A stretch of 64,000 nucleotides of DNA from Insolitispirillum peregrinum (GCF_042665255.1 NZ_JBHTCD010000002.1); one strand, 5' to 3'. Counted from the first letter of the stretch, positions 1-8,445 are shown. Made by a program: numbers and translations. Notes: generated from the sequence alone by a model not told the origin.

Positions 1-2
1 AC

Positions 3-359
3 CATTCGTCACCGCCCAGCATGGACCGCTTTTTCAGCGATATCCTGATGGCCCCACAGGCTCCGCTGTTCCTGCTGGTCGGCACGGTGGTCGGGGGAGT
101 GATCGCCGCAGCGGTGTTCACCCTGACCGCCATCTCGGTGCCGATGCTGGTCGACCGCGACGTGTCCGCCGTCCATGCGATGGCCTGCAGCGTCCGCGCC
201 GTCAGCCGCAACTGGAAAGTGATGATCGGCTGGGCGGCGATGATCGCGCTGGTGACCGGCTTTGGGCTGGCGACGTTCTTTGTCGGACTGGCGATCACCC
301 TGCCGCTGGTCGGCCATGCCACCTGGCACGCTTACAAGTCGATCATTGTCAACCAGTGA
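3..359 (+). CDS. DUF2189-like integral membrane protein, 3' part
   Basis: The frame is open from the window edge, so the N-terminal part is missing. The visible 118 codons hold two strongly hydrophobic segments: one around FLLVGTVVGGVIAAAVFTL and one around WAAMIALVTGFGLATFFVGL. Between them is the sequence SVPMLVDRDVSAVHAM, typical of DUF2189 / predicted integral membrane proteins of alphaproteobacteria. The C-terminus (HATWHAYKSIIV) also fits that family, in which the last helix is followed by a short conserved tail. Molecular function is unknown. The gene converges on tusA, and nothing indicates shared function with the sox genes. Confidence 0.7.
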   Translation, partial: HSSPPSMDRFFSDILMAPQAPLFLLVGTVVGGVIAAAVFTLTAISVPMLVDRDVSAVHAMACSVRAVSRNWKVMIGWAAMIALVTGFGLATFFVGLAITLPLVGHATWHAYKSIIVNQ

Positions 360-390
360 GCGGTCAGCGCCCCAGGGCAGACTGTGCGCC

Positions 391-651
391 TCACCACAGG
401 GGAGAGATCCGGTGACAGACCGTCTCTCCCTTGTTGCGTCCGGGCTGCTCCTGTTGCGCCAGCAGCGCCAGACCCCGCTCGGCGCAAAAGTCGCGCACGG
501 TGGCAACCGCCGCCGGGTCATCGGTCAGCAGCTCGATCACCACACCAGCCGTCAGCCCCTGCAAGGCCTTTTGCAGGCGCAGGATCGGCAACGGGCAAAC
601 CAGACCACGGGCATCAATCACCAGCGGAGACGCAACAGCAGACAAAGACAC
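391..651 (-). CDS. tusA: TusA/SirA-family sulfurtransferase
   Basis: An 86-residue protein with the family signature DARGLVCPLPILRLQKAL near the N-terminus; the Cys of the CPxP motif is the expected persulfide-carrying residue. The later sequence VIELLTDDPAAVATVRDFC matches the second half of the TusA fold. Translation appears to start at a GTG, with a GAGG about 8 nt upstream. TusA proteins relay sulfane sulfur between cytoplasmic enzymes, for tRNA thiolation or for sulfur oxidation. Being divergent from soxX about 110 bp away, this copy plausibly handles sulfur from thiosulfate oxidation; that link is inference from position. Confidence 0.85.
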   Translation of the reverse strand: MSLSAVASPLVIDARGLVCPLPILRLQKALQGLTAGVVIELLTDDPAAVATVRDFCAERGLALLAQQEQPGRNKGETVCHRISPLW

Positions 652-759
652 CGGGAAACCTCGTGCAAACCAATCGTCGATAGGACTTTAGCATAACAGA
701 CCGCCCGCCGCCTCTGCGCTACTGTTTGTCAGAATGCCGGGAACAGGGGCAAGGAATAG

Positions 760-1242
760 ATGCGGCGCAACCAGCGGCTTGACAGGATCGTGCTAGGCCT
801 GCTGCTGACCCTGCCGTCAGCGGCCCAGGCGGACGAGCAGGTCCGTCAGCCGGGACTGGTGCCCTATCTGGTGAGCAACGGCGGCATTGCCGCTCCGCTG
901 ACCGCGACTCCCGGTGATCCACAGCGCGGGCAGGCGATCGTTGCCGGACGCACACAGGGCAACTGCCTGACCTGCCACCGCGCCCCGATTCCCAACGAAG
1001 ACTTTCAGGGCGAGATCGGCCCCGATCTGCACGGCGTCGGGCGGCGGCTGTCGGTGGCCCGGCTTCGCCTGCGGGTGGTTGATGCCCGCCGCCAATCCCC
1101 CGACAGCGTGATGCCCCCGTTCTACCGCACCGGCGACGCGGTGCAGGTGGCCGCGGCTCAAGCGGAAACGCCGCTGCTGACGGCCCAGCAGGTGGAAGAC
1201 GTGGTGAGCTATCTCGCCAGCCTGACGGAGACCCCGCCATGA
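760..1242 (+). CDS. soxX: SoxX, mono-heme c-type cytochrome of the thiosulfate-oxidising complex
   Basis: A 160-residue protein with a Sec-type signal (RIVLGLLLTLPSAAQA) and one heme c site, C69-L-T-C72-H73, in the typical SoxX context GNCLTCH. M118 in SVMPPFY is the likely distal heme ligand. The ending LLTAQQVEDVVSYLASL is family-typical. SoxX pairs with SoxA as the SoxXA enzyme that couples thiosulfate to the SoxY carrier cysteine and takes up the electrons in the periplasm. It is the first gene of soxXYZAB; its stop overlaps the soxY start by ATGA. The start ATG is preceded by an AAGGAAT ribosome-binding site. Confidence 0.93.
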   Translation: MRRNQRLDRIVLGLLLTLPSAAQADEQVRQPGLVPYLVSNGGIAAPLTATPGDPQRGQAIVAGRTQGNCLTCHRAPIPNEDFQGEIGPDLHGVGRRLSVARLRLRVVDARRQSPDSVMPPFYRTGDAVQVAAAQAETPLLTAQQVEDVVSYLASLTETPP

Positions 1243-1697
1243 CCCCTCCCCCTGTGAGCCGTCGAACCCTGCTGGCGGCGGCCCTCGCCTGCCCCTTGCC
1301 GCTGCTGTGGGCACGTCTGGCGCGAGCGACGCCGTCACAGGCTCAGGCGCTGATTGCCGGTCTGCGGCAGGGGGCGACCTTGCTGTCCTCATCGCTGATC
1401 CGGCTGGAGGCTCCCGAACTGGCCGAGAACGGCAACACCGTTCCCTTTGGCATCACCGTTGACAGCCCGATGACCGCCGACGATCACCTGCAACGGCTGC
1501 ACATCCTGTCCGAGGTCAACCCGTTGCCCGAGATTGCCACCATCCATGTGACTCCGGCCCTCGGCGTGGCACAGGTGCGCACCCGTATCCGGCTGGCCGC
1601 CACCCAGACCGTGCTGGTGGTGGCGGTGTTTTCCGGCCAGCGGGTGGCAGTGGCCGGGCGCGAGGTCAAAGTCACCATTGGCGGCTGCGGCGGATGA
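1239..1697 (+). CDS. soxY: SoxY, sulfur-carrier subunit
   Basis: A 152-residue protein. The N-terminus carries a twin-arginine-type export signal (SRRTLLAAALACPLPLLW), and the C-terminus is the diagnostic swinging arm GGCGG with carrier residue C150. The SoxYZ complex holds sulfur intermediates covalently on this cysteine while SoxXA and SoxB act on them in the periplasm. The start overlaps the soxX stop and the soxZ start follows after 13 bp, so translation is probably coupled through the operon. The length is normal for the family. Confidence 0.95.
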   Translation: MTPPPVSRRTLLAAALACPLPLLWARLARATPSQAQALIAGLRQGATLLSSSLIRLEAPELAENGNTVPFGITVDSPMTADDHLQRLHILSEVNPLPEIATIHVTPALGVAQVRTRIRLAATQTVLVVAVFSGQRVAVAGREVKVTIGGCGG

Positions 1698-1710
1698 CAG
1701 GAGAACTTGC

Positions 1711-2046
1711 ATGACCGACGCCCTCGGCTCCCCCCGGCTGAAAGTCCCCGCCAGCGTGCGCAGAGGCGAGGTCTTTACGGTCAAAAGCATTCTCGCCCAC
1801 CCGATGGAATCGGGCCTGCGCAAGGACGAGCACGGCTTGTTGATCCCGCGCCGGATTGTGCGGCAGGTGACGGTTTCCTTTGATGGTCAGGAGCTGATGC
1901 GCGCTGACTGGAACCCCGGCATCTCGGCCAATCCCTATTGGGAATTCGCCCTGAAAGCCGACCATGGCGGCCTGCTGGTGATGGAGTGGCATGATGATGA
2001 CGGCAGCCTCTATCGCGCCGAAGCGGCGGTTACGGTGGTTCCTTGA
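1711..2046 (+). CDS. soxZ: SoxZ, sulfur-carrier partner subunit
   Basis: A 111-residue protein of the SoxZ immunoglobulin-like fold. Family sequence includes AHPMESGLRKDEHGLLIPRR and the ending GGLLVMEWHDDDGS. There is no signal peptide; SoxZ is normally exported bound to SoxY through the Tat pathway. The ATG at 1711 was chosen because AGGAG lies 6 nt upstream. An in-frame start 33 nt earlier would lie in the soxY coding end and has no ribosome-binding site. The 3' end overlaps soxA by about 56 bp in another frame. Confidence 0.93.
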   Translation: MTDALGSPRLKVPASVRRGEVFTVKSILAHPMESGLRKDEHGLLIPRRIVRQVTVSFDGQELMRADWNPGISANPYWEFALKADHGGLLVMEWHDDDGSLYRAEAAVTVVP

Positions 2047-2836
2047 TCTGCTGGCCTTGACCCTGTGGAGCAGCACGGCGCAGGCGGCGGAGGTGGCCTT
2101 GCCGTCGCTGCCCACCGACCTTGCTGCCTATCGCGTCGGCCAGAGCTATTCCGGCCTGCTGATCGCCGACCCGACCACCCGCGAGATGGAATGGGATGAC
2201 TTTTCCAACCCCGGCATGTTGTGGGTGGAACGGGCGCAAGCCCTGTGGGAACAGCGCGACGGACAGGCTGGCAAGGCCTGCGTTGACTGCCACCATGCCC
2301 CCGCATCCCTGCGCGGTGCGGCCACGGGCTATCCGCAGGTGGCTGCCGATGGCAAAACCCTGCACACCCTCGAAGACCGCATCAACCAGTGCCGCCAACA
2401 GCAGATGCAGGCCCCACCGTGGCCCTATGACAGTGATGCGCTGGTGGCGATGACCACGCTGGTCAAGGGCCAGTCACGCGGCTTGCCGATGGCGGTGCGC
2501 ATTGACGGTCCGGCTGCCCGATGGTTCCGACGGGGTGAACAGGTCTATCAGCGCCGGATCGGCCTGATGCGGCTGTCGTGCCATGACTGCCACGTCACGC
2601 TGGAAGGCGCCTCGCTGCGCGCCGAACAGTTGTCGCAGGGCCAGAGCAACGGCTTTCCCACCTATCGCCTGAAATGGCAGGACCTCGGCTCGCTGCAACG
2701 GCGATTCCGCGAGTGCAACAGCAACATCAAGGCCGAGCCGTTGCCCTATGGTGATCCCGACTATCAGGCGCTGGAGCTGTATCTGGCGTGGCGCGGCAAC
2801 GGCCTGCCGATCGAAACCCCGGCGGTGCGCAAATGA
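1991..2836 (+). CDS. soxA: SoxA, di-heme c-type cytochrome
   Basis: A 281-residue protein with a signal peptide ending near AQA, and two heme c motifs: C97-V-D-C100-H and C197-H-D-C200-H. The catalytic cysteine that ligates the second heme is expected at C242 in RRFRECNSNI. Other conserved blocks are INQCRQQQM, LVKGQSRGLPM and the ending LELYLAWRGNGLPIETPAVR. With SoxX it forms the c-type cytochrome that attaches thiosulfate to SoxY. The gene begins inside soxZ; three successive ATG codons make the exact start uncertain by a few residues. Its stop overlaps soxB. Confidence 0.94.
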   Translation: MMMTAASIAPKRRLRWFLDLLALTLWSSTAQAAEVALPSLPTDLAAYRVGQSYSGLLIADPTTREMEWDDFSNPGMLWVERAQALWEQRDGQAGKACVDCHHAPASLRGAATGYPQVAADGKTLHTLEDRINQCRQQQMQAPPWPYDSDALVAMTTLVKGQSRGLPMAVRIDGPAARWFRRGEQVYQRRIGLMRLSCHDCHVTLEGASLRAEQLSQGQSNGFPTYRLKWQDLGSLQRRFRECNSNIKAEPLPYGDPDYQALELYLAWRGNGLPIETPAVRK

Positions 2837-4470
2837 GACTCAGCCGCCGCGATTTTCTCGCCACCCTCGCCGCCTGCACCCTGCCGCTGCACAGCGGGCG
2901 GGCCGCCGGGCCGGGACTCGATGACCTGCTGGCCTTTCCGGCGCTCGGGCAGGTGACCCTGCTGCACCTGCCCGATCTGCACGCCCAGTTGACCCCGCTG
3001 TACCTGCGCGAGCCGATACCCGACCCACAGTTCGCCGCCCAACTGGCCGGGCTGGTCGACGACAGTCCGCTGGCCTATGCCCTGCGGCCCGACCGTTTTG
3101 AACAATTGGCCGCCAGTTATGGCCGTCTGGGCGGCGTGGCCCACCTTGCCACCCTGATTGCCGCCATCCGCGCCGAGCGGCCGGGTCGGACCCTGCTGTT
3201 TGACGGCGGCGACAGTTGGCAAGGATCGTATGGGGCGTTGCAGTCGCAGGGCGAAGAGATGCTGACGGTGATGCAGGCCTTGGGCATTGACGCCATGACC
3301 GGCCACTGGGAATTCACCTATGGTGCCGAGCGGGTGCAGGCGTTGTTTGCCCGCCTGTCCTGTCCCTTTCTGGCGGGCAACGTCCGCGACACCACCTGGA
3401 ACGAGCCGGTGTTCACCCCGTGGACGCTGTTCGAGCGCGGCGGCCTGCTGGTGGCGGTGATCGGGCAGGCCTATCCCTACACCCCGATTGCCAACCCGCG
3501 CCACCTGATCCCCGACTGGTCGTTCGGCATCCATGAAGACCTGCTGCGCCAGCATATCGCCGAGGTGCGGGCGCAGGGGGCTGATCTGGTGGTGTTGCTG
3601 TCGCACAACGGGCTGGCGGTTGATTGCGCGCTGGCCGGGCGGGTGACCGGGCTGGACGTGATTCTCAGCGGTCACACCCACGACGCCCTGCCTGCGGCGA
3701 TCCGGGTGGCCGACAGCCTGATCATCACCGGCGGCTCCCATGGCAAGGTGCTGGCCCGGCTGGATGTCGAGGTGCGGAACAAGCGCATCAGCGGCTTTCG
3801 CTTTGCCCAGATTCCGGTGCTCAGTGCCGTCCTTCCGGCGGACCCGGCGATGGCGGCGCTGGTGGCCTCGTTGCGCCAACCGCACGAAGCCCATCTGTGC
3901 CAGCCGGTCGGCCATACCAGCCACTGGCTGACCCGGCGCGGCACGCTGGGCGGCAGCTTTGATCATTTGCTGTGCGCCGCCCTGCTGGAGCAGCACGAGG
4001 CCGAAATTGCCCTCTCCCCCGGCTTTCGCTGGGGCGGCTGTGTGCCCGCCGGGCAGGAGATCACCCGCGAAGACCTGTACAACCAGACCGCCATCACCTA
4101 CCCCGCCAGTTACCGGCGGCAGATGAGCGGGGCACAGATCAAAGGGATTCTGGAAGACGTGGCCGACAACCTGTTCCACCCCAACCCCTATTACCGGCAG
4201 GGCGGCGACATGGTGCGCACCGGTGGGCTGTCGTACCGGATTGATCCCCGCCAACCGATCGGACAGCGGATTCAGGATCTGAGACTGGCCCGCAGTGACA
4301 GCCCGCTGATGGCAGAGACATCATATGCGGTGGCAGGCTGGGCCAGCGTGGCAGCGGACGGGGTTGATGGTCCGCCGATGTGGCAGGTGGCCGAGGCCCA
4401 TCTACGCCATCGGCCAGAGGTCGAACCGGCGTCATTGGGAGAGGTGGCTCTGATCGCTCCCTCTCCCTGA
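2833..4470 (+). CDS. soxB: SoxB, thiosulfohydrolase (5'-nucleotidase-like, dinuclear manganese)
   Basis: A 545-residue protein with a twin-arginine signal (SRRDFLATLAACTLPLHSG). It has the calcineurin-like metal-binding blocks of the 5'-nucleotidase superfamily: LPDLHAQL, FDGGDSWQG, TGHWEFTYG, SHNGLAVD and SGHTHD. The C-terminal domain ends in SYAVAGWASV. SoxB hydrolyses sulfate off the SoxY-bound intermediate in the periplasm. The start overlaps the soxA stop as ATGA. The operon ends here: nrdB on the other strand begins 9 bp beyond the stop, and no soxCD follows. Confidence 0.95.
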   Translation: MRLSRRDFLATLAACTLPLHSGRAAGPGLDDLLAFPALGQVTLLHLPDLHAQLTPLYLREPIPDPQFAAQLAGLVDDSPLAYALRPDRFEQLAASYGRLGGVAHLATLIAAIRAERPGRTLLFDGGDSWQGSYGALQSQGEEMLTVMQALGIDAMTGHWEFTYGAERVQALFARLSCPFLAGNVRDTTWNEPVFTPWTLFERGGLLVAVIGQAYPYTPIANPRHLIPDWSFGIHEDLLRQHIAEVRAQGADLVVLLSHNGLAVDCALAGRVTGLDVILSGHTHDALPAAIRVADSLIITGGSHGKVLARLDVEVRNKRISGFRFAQIPVLSAVLPADPAMAALVASLRQPHEAHLCQPVGHTSHWLTRRGTLGGSFDHLLCAALLEQHEAEIALSPGFRWGGCVPAGQEITREDLYNQTAITYPASYRRQMSGAQIKGILEDVADNLFHPNPYYRQGGDMVRTGGLSYRIDPRQPIGQRIQDLRLARSDSPLMAETSYAVAGWASVAADGVDGPPMWQVAEAHLRHRPEVEPASLGEVALIAPSP

Positions 4471-4479
4471 CAGGCAACA

Positions 4480-5439
4480 TTACTCGAACGCGTCTTCCCA
4501 GGTGCCCTGCGTGGCGGCCTTGGAATATTCGGTGGCGCGGTTTTCAAAGAAGTTGGCGTGTTCCACCGCGTTCAGCATCGCGTCCAGCCACGGCAGCGGG
4601 TTCTTTTCCACCCCATAGCGCGGCACCAGCCCCAACTGGGTCAGGCGGCGGTCGGCGATATAGCGCAGGTACAGCTTGACGTCGCCGGGGGTCATGCCTT
4701 CCACCGCGCCCATTTCAAAGGCGAGGTCAATGAAGGCGTCTTCGTGGTGCAGGATGGTTTCGCAGGCTTCGTACAGGTCGTTGGCCAGCGCCTCCTGATC
4801 GACGTCGGGATTTTCGGCGAGGAAGGTCTTGTACAGGCGGATGATCGAGTTGCAGTGCAGGGTCTCGTCACGCACCGACCACGTCACGATCTGCCCCATG
4901 CCCTTCATCTTGTTGAAGCGCGGGAAGTTCATCAGGATCGCAAAGCTGGCGAACAGTTGCAGGCCTTCGGTAAAGGCCCCGAACACCGCCATGGTGCGGG
5001 CGATGTCTTCCTTGGTATCAACGCCCCACACCTGCATGTAGTCGTACTTGTCCTTCATTTCCTTGTAGTGGAGGAAGGCCTGGTATTCGACTTCGGGGAT
5101 GCCGATGGTGTCCAGCAGGTGCGAATAGGCGGCAATATGGATGGTTTCCATATTGGAAAAGGCCGCCAGCATCATCTGGACTTCGGTCGGTTTGAACACG
5201 CGGGTGTAATGCCGCATGTAGCAGTTGTTCACTTCGATATCCGACTGGGTAAAGAAGCGGAAAATCTGCGTCAGCAGGTGGCGTTCGGCTTCGCTCAGCT
5301 TGTGGTGCCAGTCCTTGACGTCATCGGCCAGCGGCACTTCTTCCGGCAGCCAGTGAATCTGTTGCTGGGTCAGCCACGCATCATAGCACCAGGGATAGCG
5401 GAACGGTTTGTAGACCGGCTGGGCATCAAGCAAGGACAT
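4480..5439 (-). CDS. nrdB: Ribonucleotide reductase class Ia, radical-generating beta subunit
   Basis: A 319-residue ferritin-like protein. Iron ligands and the radical tyrosine are visible: D in FTQSDIEVNN, E..H...Y in NMETIHIAAYSHLL, E in FTEGLQLFASF, and E..H in VRDETLHCNS. This is the tyrosyl-radical (class Ia) arrangement. It partners NrdA to make deoxyribonucleotides. The start ATG at 5439 gives the usual N-terminus MSLLDAQPVYKPFRYP; a longer in-frame extension does not resemble the family. It is co-oriented with nrdA, 160 bp downstream, and that gap holds a repeat-element fragment. Confidence 0.94.
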   Translation of the reverse strand: MSLLDAQPVYKPFRYPWCYDAWLTQQQIHWLPEEVPLADDVKDWHHKLSEAERHLLTQIFRFFTQSDIEVNNCYMRHYTRVFKPTEVQMMLAAFSNMETIHIAAYSHLLDTIGIPEVEYQAFLHYKEMKDKYDYMQVWGVDTKEDIARTMAVFGAFTEGLQLFASFAILMNFPRFNKMKGMGQIVTWSVRDETLHCNSIIRLYKTFLAENPDVDQEALANDLYEACETILHHEDAFIDLAFEMGAVEGMTPGDVKLYLRYIADRRLTQLGLVPRYGVEKNPLPWLDAMLNAVEHANFFENRATEYSKAATQGTWEDAFE

Positions 5440-5498
5440 GATCGTCTCACGGTGGAATGGGGAAGACTGAAAACCGTTGGCTGGTTTTCGCAAAAAAA

Positions 5499-5583
5499 CA
5501 CGACAGATGTAGGAAAGAGGTCCGGGGCCTCAAGGCCCCGGCGAGGTGTGGAGCAGCGCTCCACGGTCCTGTTTCCTGAAGGC
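5499..5583 (-). repeat. Miniature-element fragment R1 between nrdA and nrdB
   Basis: This is the shared core of the repeat family in reverse orientation: two adjacent hairpins, GGAGC-gct-GCTCC and CCGGGGCC-ttga-GGCCCCGG. A terminal CACGACAG stands at 5499-5506. Compared with the full elements at about 9.5 and 37 kb, the middle is deleted and the other terminus is lost. It lies in the nrdA-nrdB intergenic space and would be transcribed with the operon, so its hairpins may affect processing; that is inference. Confidence 0.75.
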
Positions 5584-5599
5584 TCCGGGCTGCACAGGA

Positions 5600-7474
5600 T
5601 TACTGGCAGGCCAGGCACTCTTCATAATCGGTGCTGTTCGAGCTGTCGTTGGCCGCCGCAATCGGGCCGGTGGGGCTGGCAATGCCCGCCACCTGCGTCG
5701 GGGTGGTGCTCAGACCATCGGGAATGCTGACTGCCTGCGACGAGATCACTTCCGCCCGCTGGATAGACTTCGAGCGGCAGTAGTACAGGCTCTTCACGCC
5801 CTTTTTCCACGCCTGCAAGTGAATCTGGTGCAGGTCGCGCTTGTGCACGTTGGCGGGCAGGAAGACGTTCAGCGACTGTGCCTGATCAATGAAGCCGGCA
5901 CGGTCGGCGGCATGCTCGATCACCCAGCGCTGATCCAGCTCGAAGGCGGTCTTGAAGATGTCCTTCTCGTCCTGGGTCAGGAAGTCGAGGTGCTGCACCG
6001 AGCCTTCGTTGACAGTGATCGAAGTCCACACCTCTTCATTGTCCTGCCCGCGCTCGGCCAGCAGGGTCTTGAGGTACGGATTGCGGACGTTGAACGAACC
6101 GGACAGCGTCTTGTGCATGTAGCTGTTGGCGGCCATCGGCTCGATGCCCGGGCTGGCCCCGCCACAGATGATCGAAATCGAGGCGGTCGGCGCAATGGCG
6201 GTCTTGTTGGAGAAGCGTTCCATGAAACCGTAATCGGCGGCATCCGGGCACGGGCCACGTTCCATCGCCAGCGACTTCGAGGCGGCGTCGACGCCTTCCT
6301 TCAGGTGCTTGAACACCATCTTGTTCCACACCTTGGCCATCGCCGATTCGAACGGCACGCCCTTGGCCTGCAGGAACGAATGGAAGCCCATCACCCCCAG
6401 CCCGACCGAGCGTTCGCGCATCGCCGAGTACTTGGCCTTGGCCATGCTGTCCGGGGCGCGGTCGATGAAGTCCTGCAACACGTTGTCGAGGAAGCGCATC
6501 ACGTCTTCGATAAAGCGCGGGTCTTCGCGCCATTCGAGGAAGGTTTCCAGGTTCAGCGACGACAGGCAGCACACCGCCGTGCGGTCCTTGCCCAGATGGT
6601 CACGGCCAGTCGGCAGGGTGATTTCGGCGCACAGGTTCGAGGTCTTGACCGTCAGCCCGGCCAGCCGGTGATGTTCGGGCAGGCTGTTGTTGACGGTATC
6701 GGAATAGACGATGTACGGCTCGCCGGTTTCCACCCGCGCCAGCAGGATGCGAATCCACAGCGCGCGTGCCTTCACCCGCCGCATCACCGACCCGTCACGC
6801 GGGCTGATCAGCGGCCATTCGTCGTCCTTTTCCACCGCCCGCATGAAGGCGTCGGTCAGCAGGATGCCATGGTGCAGGTTCAGCGCCTTGCGATTCGGGT
6901 CGCCACCGGTCGGACGGCGCAGTTCGATGAATTCTTCGATTTCCGGGTGGTTGACCGGCATGTACACCGCCGCCGAACCACGGCGCAGCGAGCCCTGGGA
7001 AATGGCCAGCGTCAGGCTGTCCATCACCCGGATGAACGGCACCACGCCCGAGGTCTTGCCGACCGCGCCGACCGGCTCGCCGATCGAGCGCAGGTTGCCC
7101 CAATAGCTGCCGATTCCGCCGCCCTTGGAGGCCAGCCAGACGTTTTCCGTCCACAGATCGACAATGCCGTTCAGGCTGTCTTCGGCTTCGTTCAGAAAGC
7201 AGGAAATCGGCAGGCCACGGTTGCTGCCGCCATTCGACAGCACCGGCGTGGCCGGCATGAACCACATCTTCGAAATGTAGTCATAGATGCGCTGGGCGTG
7301 GGCATCATCGTCGCCATAGGCGCTGGCCACGCGGGCAAACAGATCCTGATAGCTTTCACCCGGCAGCAGGTAGCGGTCTTCGAGCACGGCCTTGCCAAAG
7401 GTGGTCAGCAGGCTGTCGCGGGAGGGGTCCGTCTGCACACGCGGATGATGAGCGATCTGAACGACGTTGAGCAC
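5600..7474 (-). CDS. nrdA: Ribonucleotide reductase class Ia, catalytic alpha subunit
   Basis: A 624-residue catalytic subunit. Active-site features include SNLCAEI, CCLSSLNLE, the substrate region MPATPVLSNGGSN, and the C-terminal redox cysteine pair in EECLACQ. The protein starts directly in the catalytic domain and shows no N-terminal ATP-cone, so allosteric activity control may be absent. The start is taken as GTG at 7474 because a perfect AGGAGG lies 7 nt upstream. ATG codons further upstream would add an unrelated leader that overlaps the regulatory region. Confidence 0.93.
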   Translation of the reverse strand: MLNVVQIAHHPRVQTDPSRDSLLTTFGKAVLEDRYLLPGESYQDLFARVASAYGDDDAHAQRIYDYISKMWFMPATPVLSNGGSNRGLPISCFLNEAEDSLNGIVDLWTENVWLASKGGGIGSYWGNLRSIGEPVGAVGKTSGVVPFIRVMDSLTLAISQGSLRRGSAAVYMPVNHPEIEEFIELRRPTGGDPNRKALNLHHGILLTDAFMRAVEKDDEWPLISPRDGSVMRRVKARALWIRILLARVETGEPYIVYSDTVNNSLPEHHRLAGLTVKTSNLCAEITLPTGRDHLGKDRTAVCCLSSLNLETFLEWREDPRFIEDVMRFLDNVLQDFIDRAPDSMAKAKYSAMRERSVGLGVMGFHSFLQAKGVPFESAMAKVWNKMVFKHLKEGVDAASKSLAMERGPCPDAADYGFMERFSNKTAIAPTASISIICGGASPGIEPMAANSYMHKTLSGSFNVRNPYLKTLLAERGQDNEEVWTSITVNEGSVQHLDFLTQDEKDIFKTAFELDQRWVIEHAADRAGFIDQAQSLNVFLPANVHKRDLHQIHLQAWKKGVKSLYYCRSKSIQRAEVISSQAVSIPDGLSTTPTQVAGIASPTGPIAAANDSSNSTDYEECLACQ

Positions 7475-7627
7475 TACGAAGCCTCCTGAACCGAAAAATA
7501 GTGGCGCCCTGCTTACGGAATCCTCCCCCTGCCGCCGGAAAGGGCCCTGCGGAGGAGTGGACAGGAAGGCATGGTGCCTGGGTGTATCTGTTCTGACGAG
7601 CGAGCCGTGCCATGATGCACTGCACCC

Positions 7628-7674
7628 GATCCATATATGGGACGCCAACGGGGGTCGTCATCAATATGTTGGGG
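7628..7674. promoter_or_regulatory. Two NrdR boxes upstream of nrdA
   Basis: Two 16-bp sites fit the NrdR consensus acaCwAtATaTwGtgt. Box 1 (7628-7643) has the core CCATATATGG. Box 2 (7659-7674) has the core CAATATGTTG. Their centres are 31 bp apart, three helical turns, which is the usual NrdR spacing. They lie about 155-200 bp upstream of the nrdA start. NrdR represses ribonucleotide reductase genes when dATP is plentiful. The nrdR gene is not in this window. Confidence 0.72.
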
Positions 7675-7899
7675 CTGGGCTCCTTTCGACGGCGGGCATA
7701 TTGACGCTTTGATGACGGCAACGCAAGCCTTCTTGCAGCCCGACACAAAGAAACAAAAAGTGAACAAAATATCCTTTTCAGGTCATCGGCAAGGGGAAAG
7801 CAAGGCGTTCTCTGGTGTTGGCTGGCCGTTCACATGTTTCTGCCGGGTGAATTTTTTTCTGCCTGCGGTGGGGAGGGCTGATGGTCCTTAGGGACGATG

Positions 7900-7951
7900 G
7901 CGCACAAAATGCGCTTTTGTCACTTGCCATGGCGCACGCTGTGCGTATAAT
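7900..7951 (+). promoter_or_regulatory. Sigma-70-type promoter with overlapping inverted repeats
   Basis: TTGCCA (7924-7929) and a perfect TATAAT (7946-7951) are separated by 16 bp. The spacer contains CGCAC-gct-GTGCG, and 20-30 bp upstream is a related inverted repeat, GCGCA-caaaa-TGCGC (7900-7914). This looks like an operator pair over a promoter for the small gene at 8138. The leader would be about 180 nt. The rest of the 7475-8137 gap, apart from the NrdR boxes, shows no gene that I can support. Confidence 0.55.
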
Positions 7952-8137
7952 TGCTGCTACAAGATGACGGCCAGCCATTCCAGGCTACCGCCCAAATCTA
8001 CCCCACCGTCATCACGGTCCCGCATACCCGTTGTTTCCGGTTCCGCCTCGCCCGTCCCCGCCTGCACAAAAACCGCCAGAACGGTCCAGATGTCAGGGGA
8101 AACAGACCACGAGGCCATCTGCAGGGAGGATCACACC

Positions 8138-8443
8138 ATGAGCGCCACCATCATCTACCCCGTTGCCTTTCAGCGCAGTGGTGTTGATCACACCCCGGCA
8201 GTCGTTCAGAGCGCAGGCCGGGTGACCACCGAGGTTCTGGCCGACATGCAACGCGCCAGTCAGGCCTCGGCCCGCCATCTGAACGGGGCCACCCGCGAAA
8301 TCGCCCTGATGCGGCGGCAGGAAGACCAGTTGGCCCGCCATGCCGATGACATAACCCAGACCTCGCAGGCTCTGGGGGCGCAGATGCAGCGCCTGATCGA
8401 AGAAACCCGCCGGATGGTGTCCTACCTGCGGGCCGATCATTAG
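8138..8443 (+). CDS. Small hypothetical protein, predicted helical
   Basis: A 101-residue protein with no recognised domain. The start is well supported: GGAGG lies 8 nt before the ATG. From about residue 30 onward the sequence is Gln/Arg/Ala-rich and lacks prolines (for example MQRASQASARHL, IALMRRQEDQLARHADD, LGAQMQRLIEETRRM), which suggests a long amphipathic helix or coiled coil. It has no signal or membrane segment. It sits alone between nrdA and a repeat element, with its own promoter. Its stop is only a few bases from the repeat at 8446, so the 3' end may have been reshaped by that insertion. Confidence 0.6.
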   Translation: MSATIIYPVAFQRSGVDHTPAVVQSAGRVTTEVLADMQRASQASARHLNGATREIALMRRQEDQLARHADDITQTSQALGAQMQRLIEETRRMVSYLRADH

Positions 8444-8445
8444 AG

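Noticed and set aside
2764..4254. Long open frame (496 codons) opposite soxB
   Set aside because: High GC makes long antisense frames common; it lies wholly opposite a confidently identified gene and has no family features.
5546..7489. Long plus-strand open frame (647 codons) opposite nrdA
   Set aside because: It mirrors nrdA codon by codon, is His/Arg/Gln-rich with no domain, and has no ribosome-binding site.
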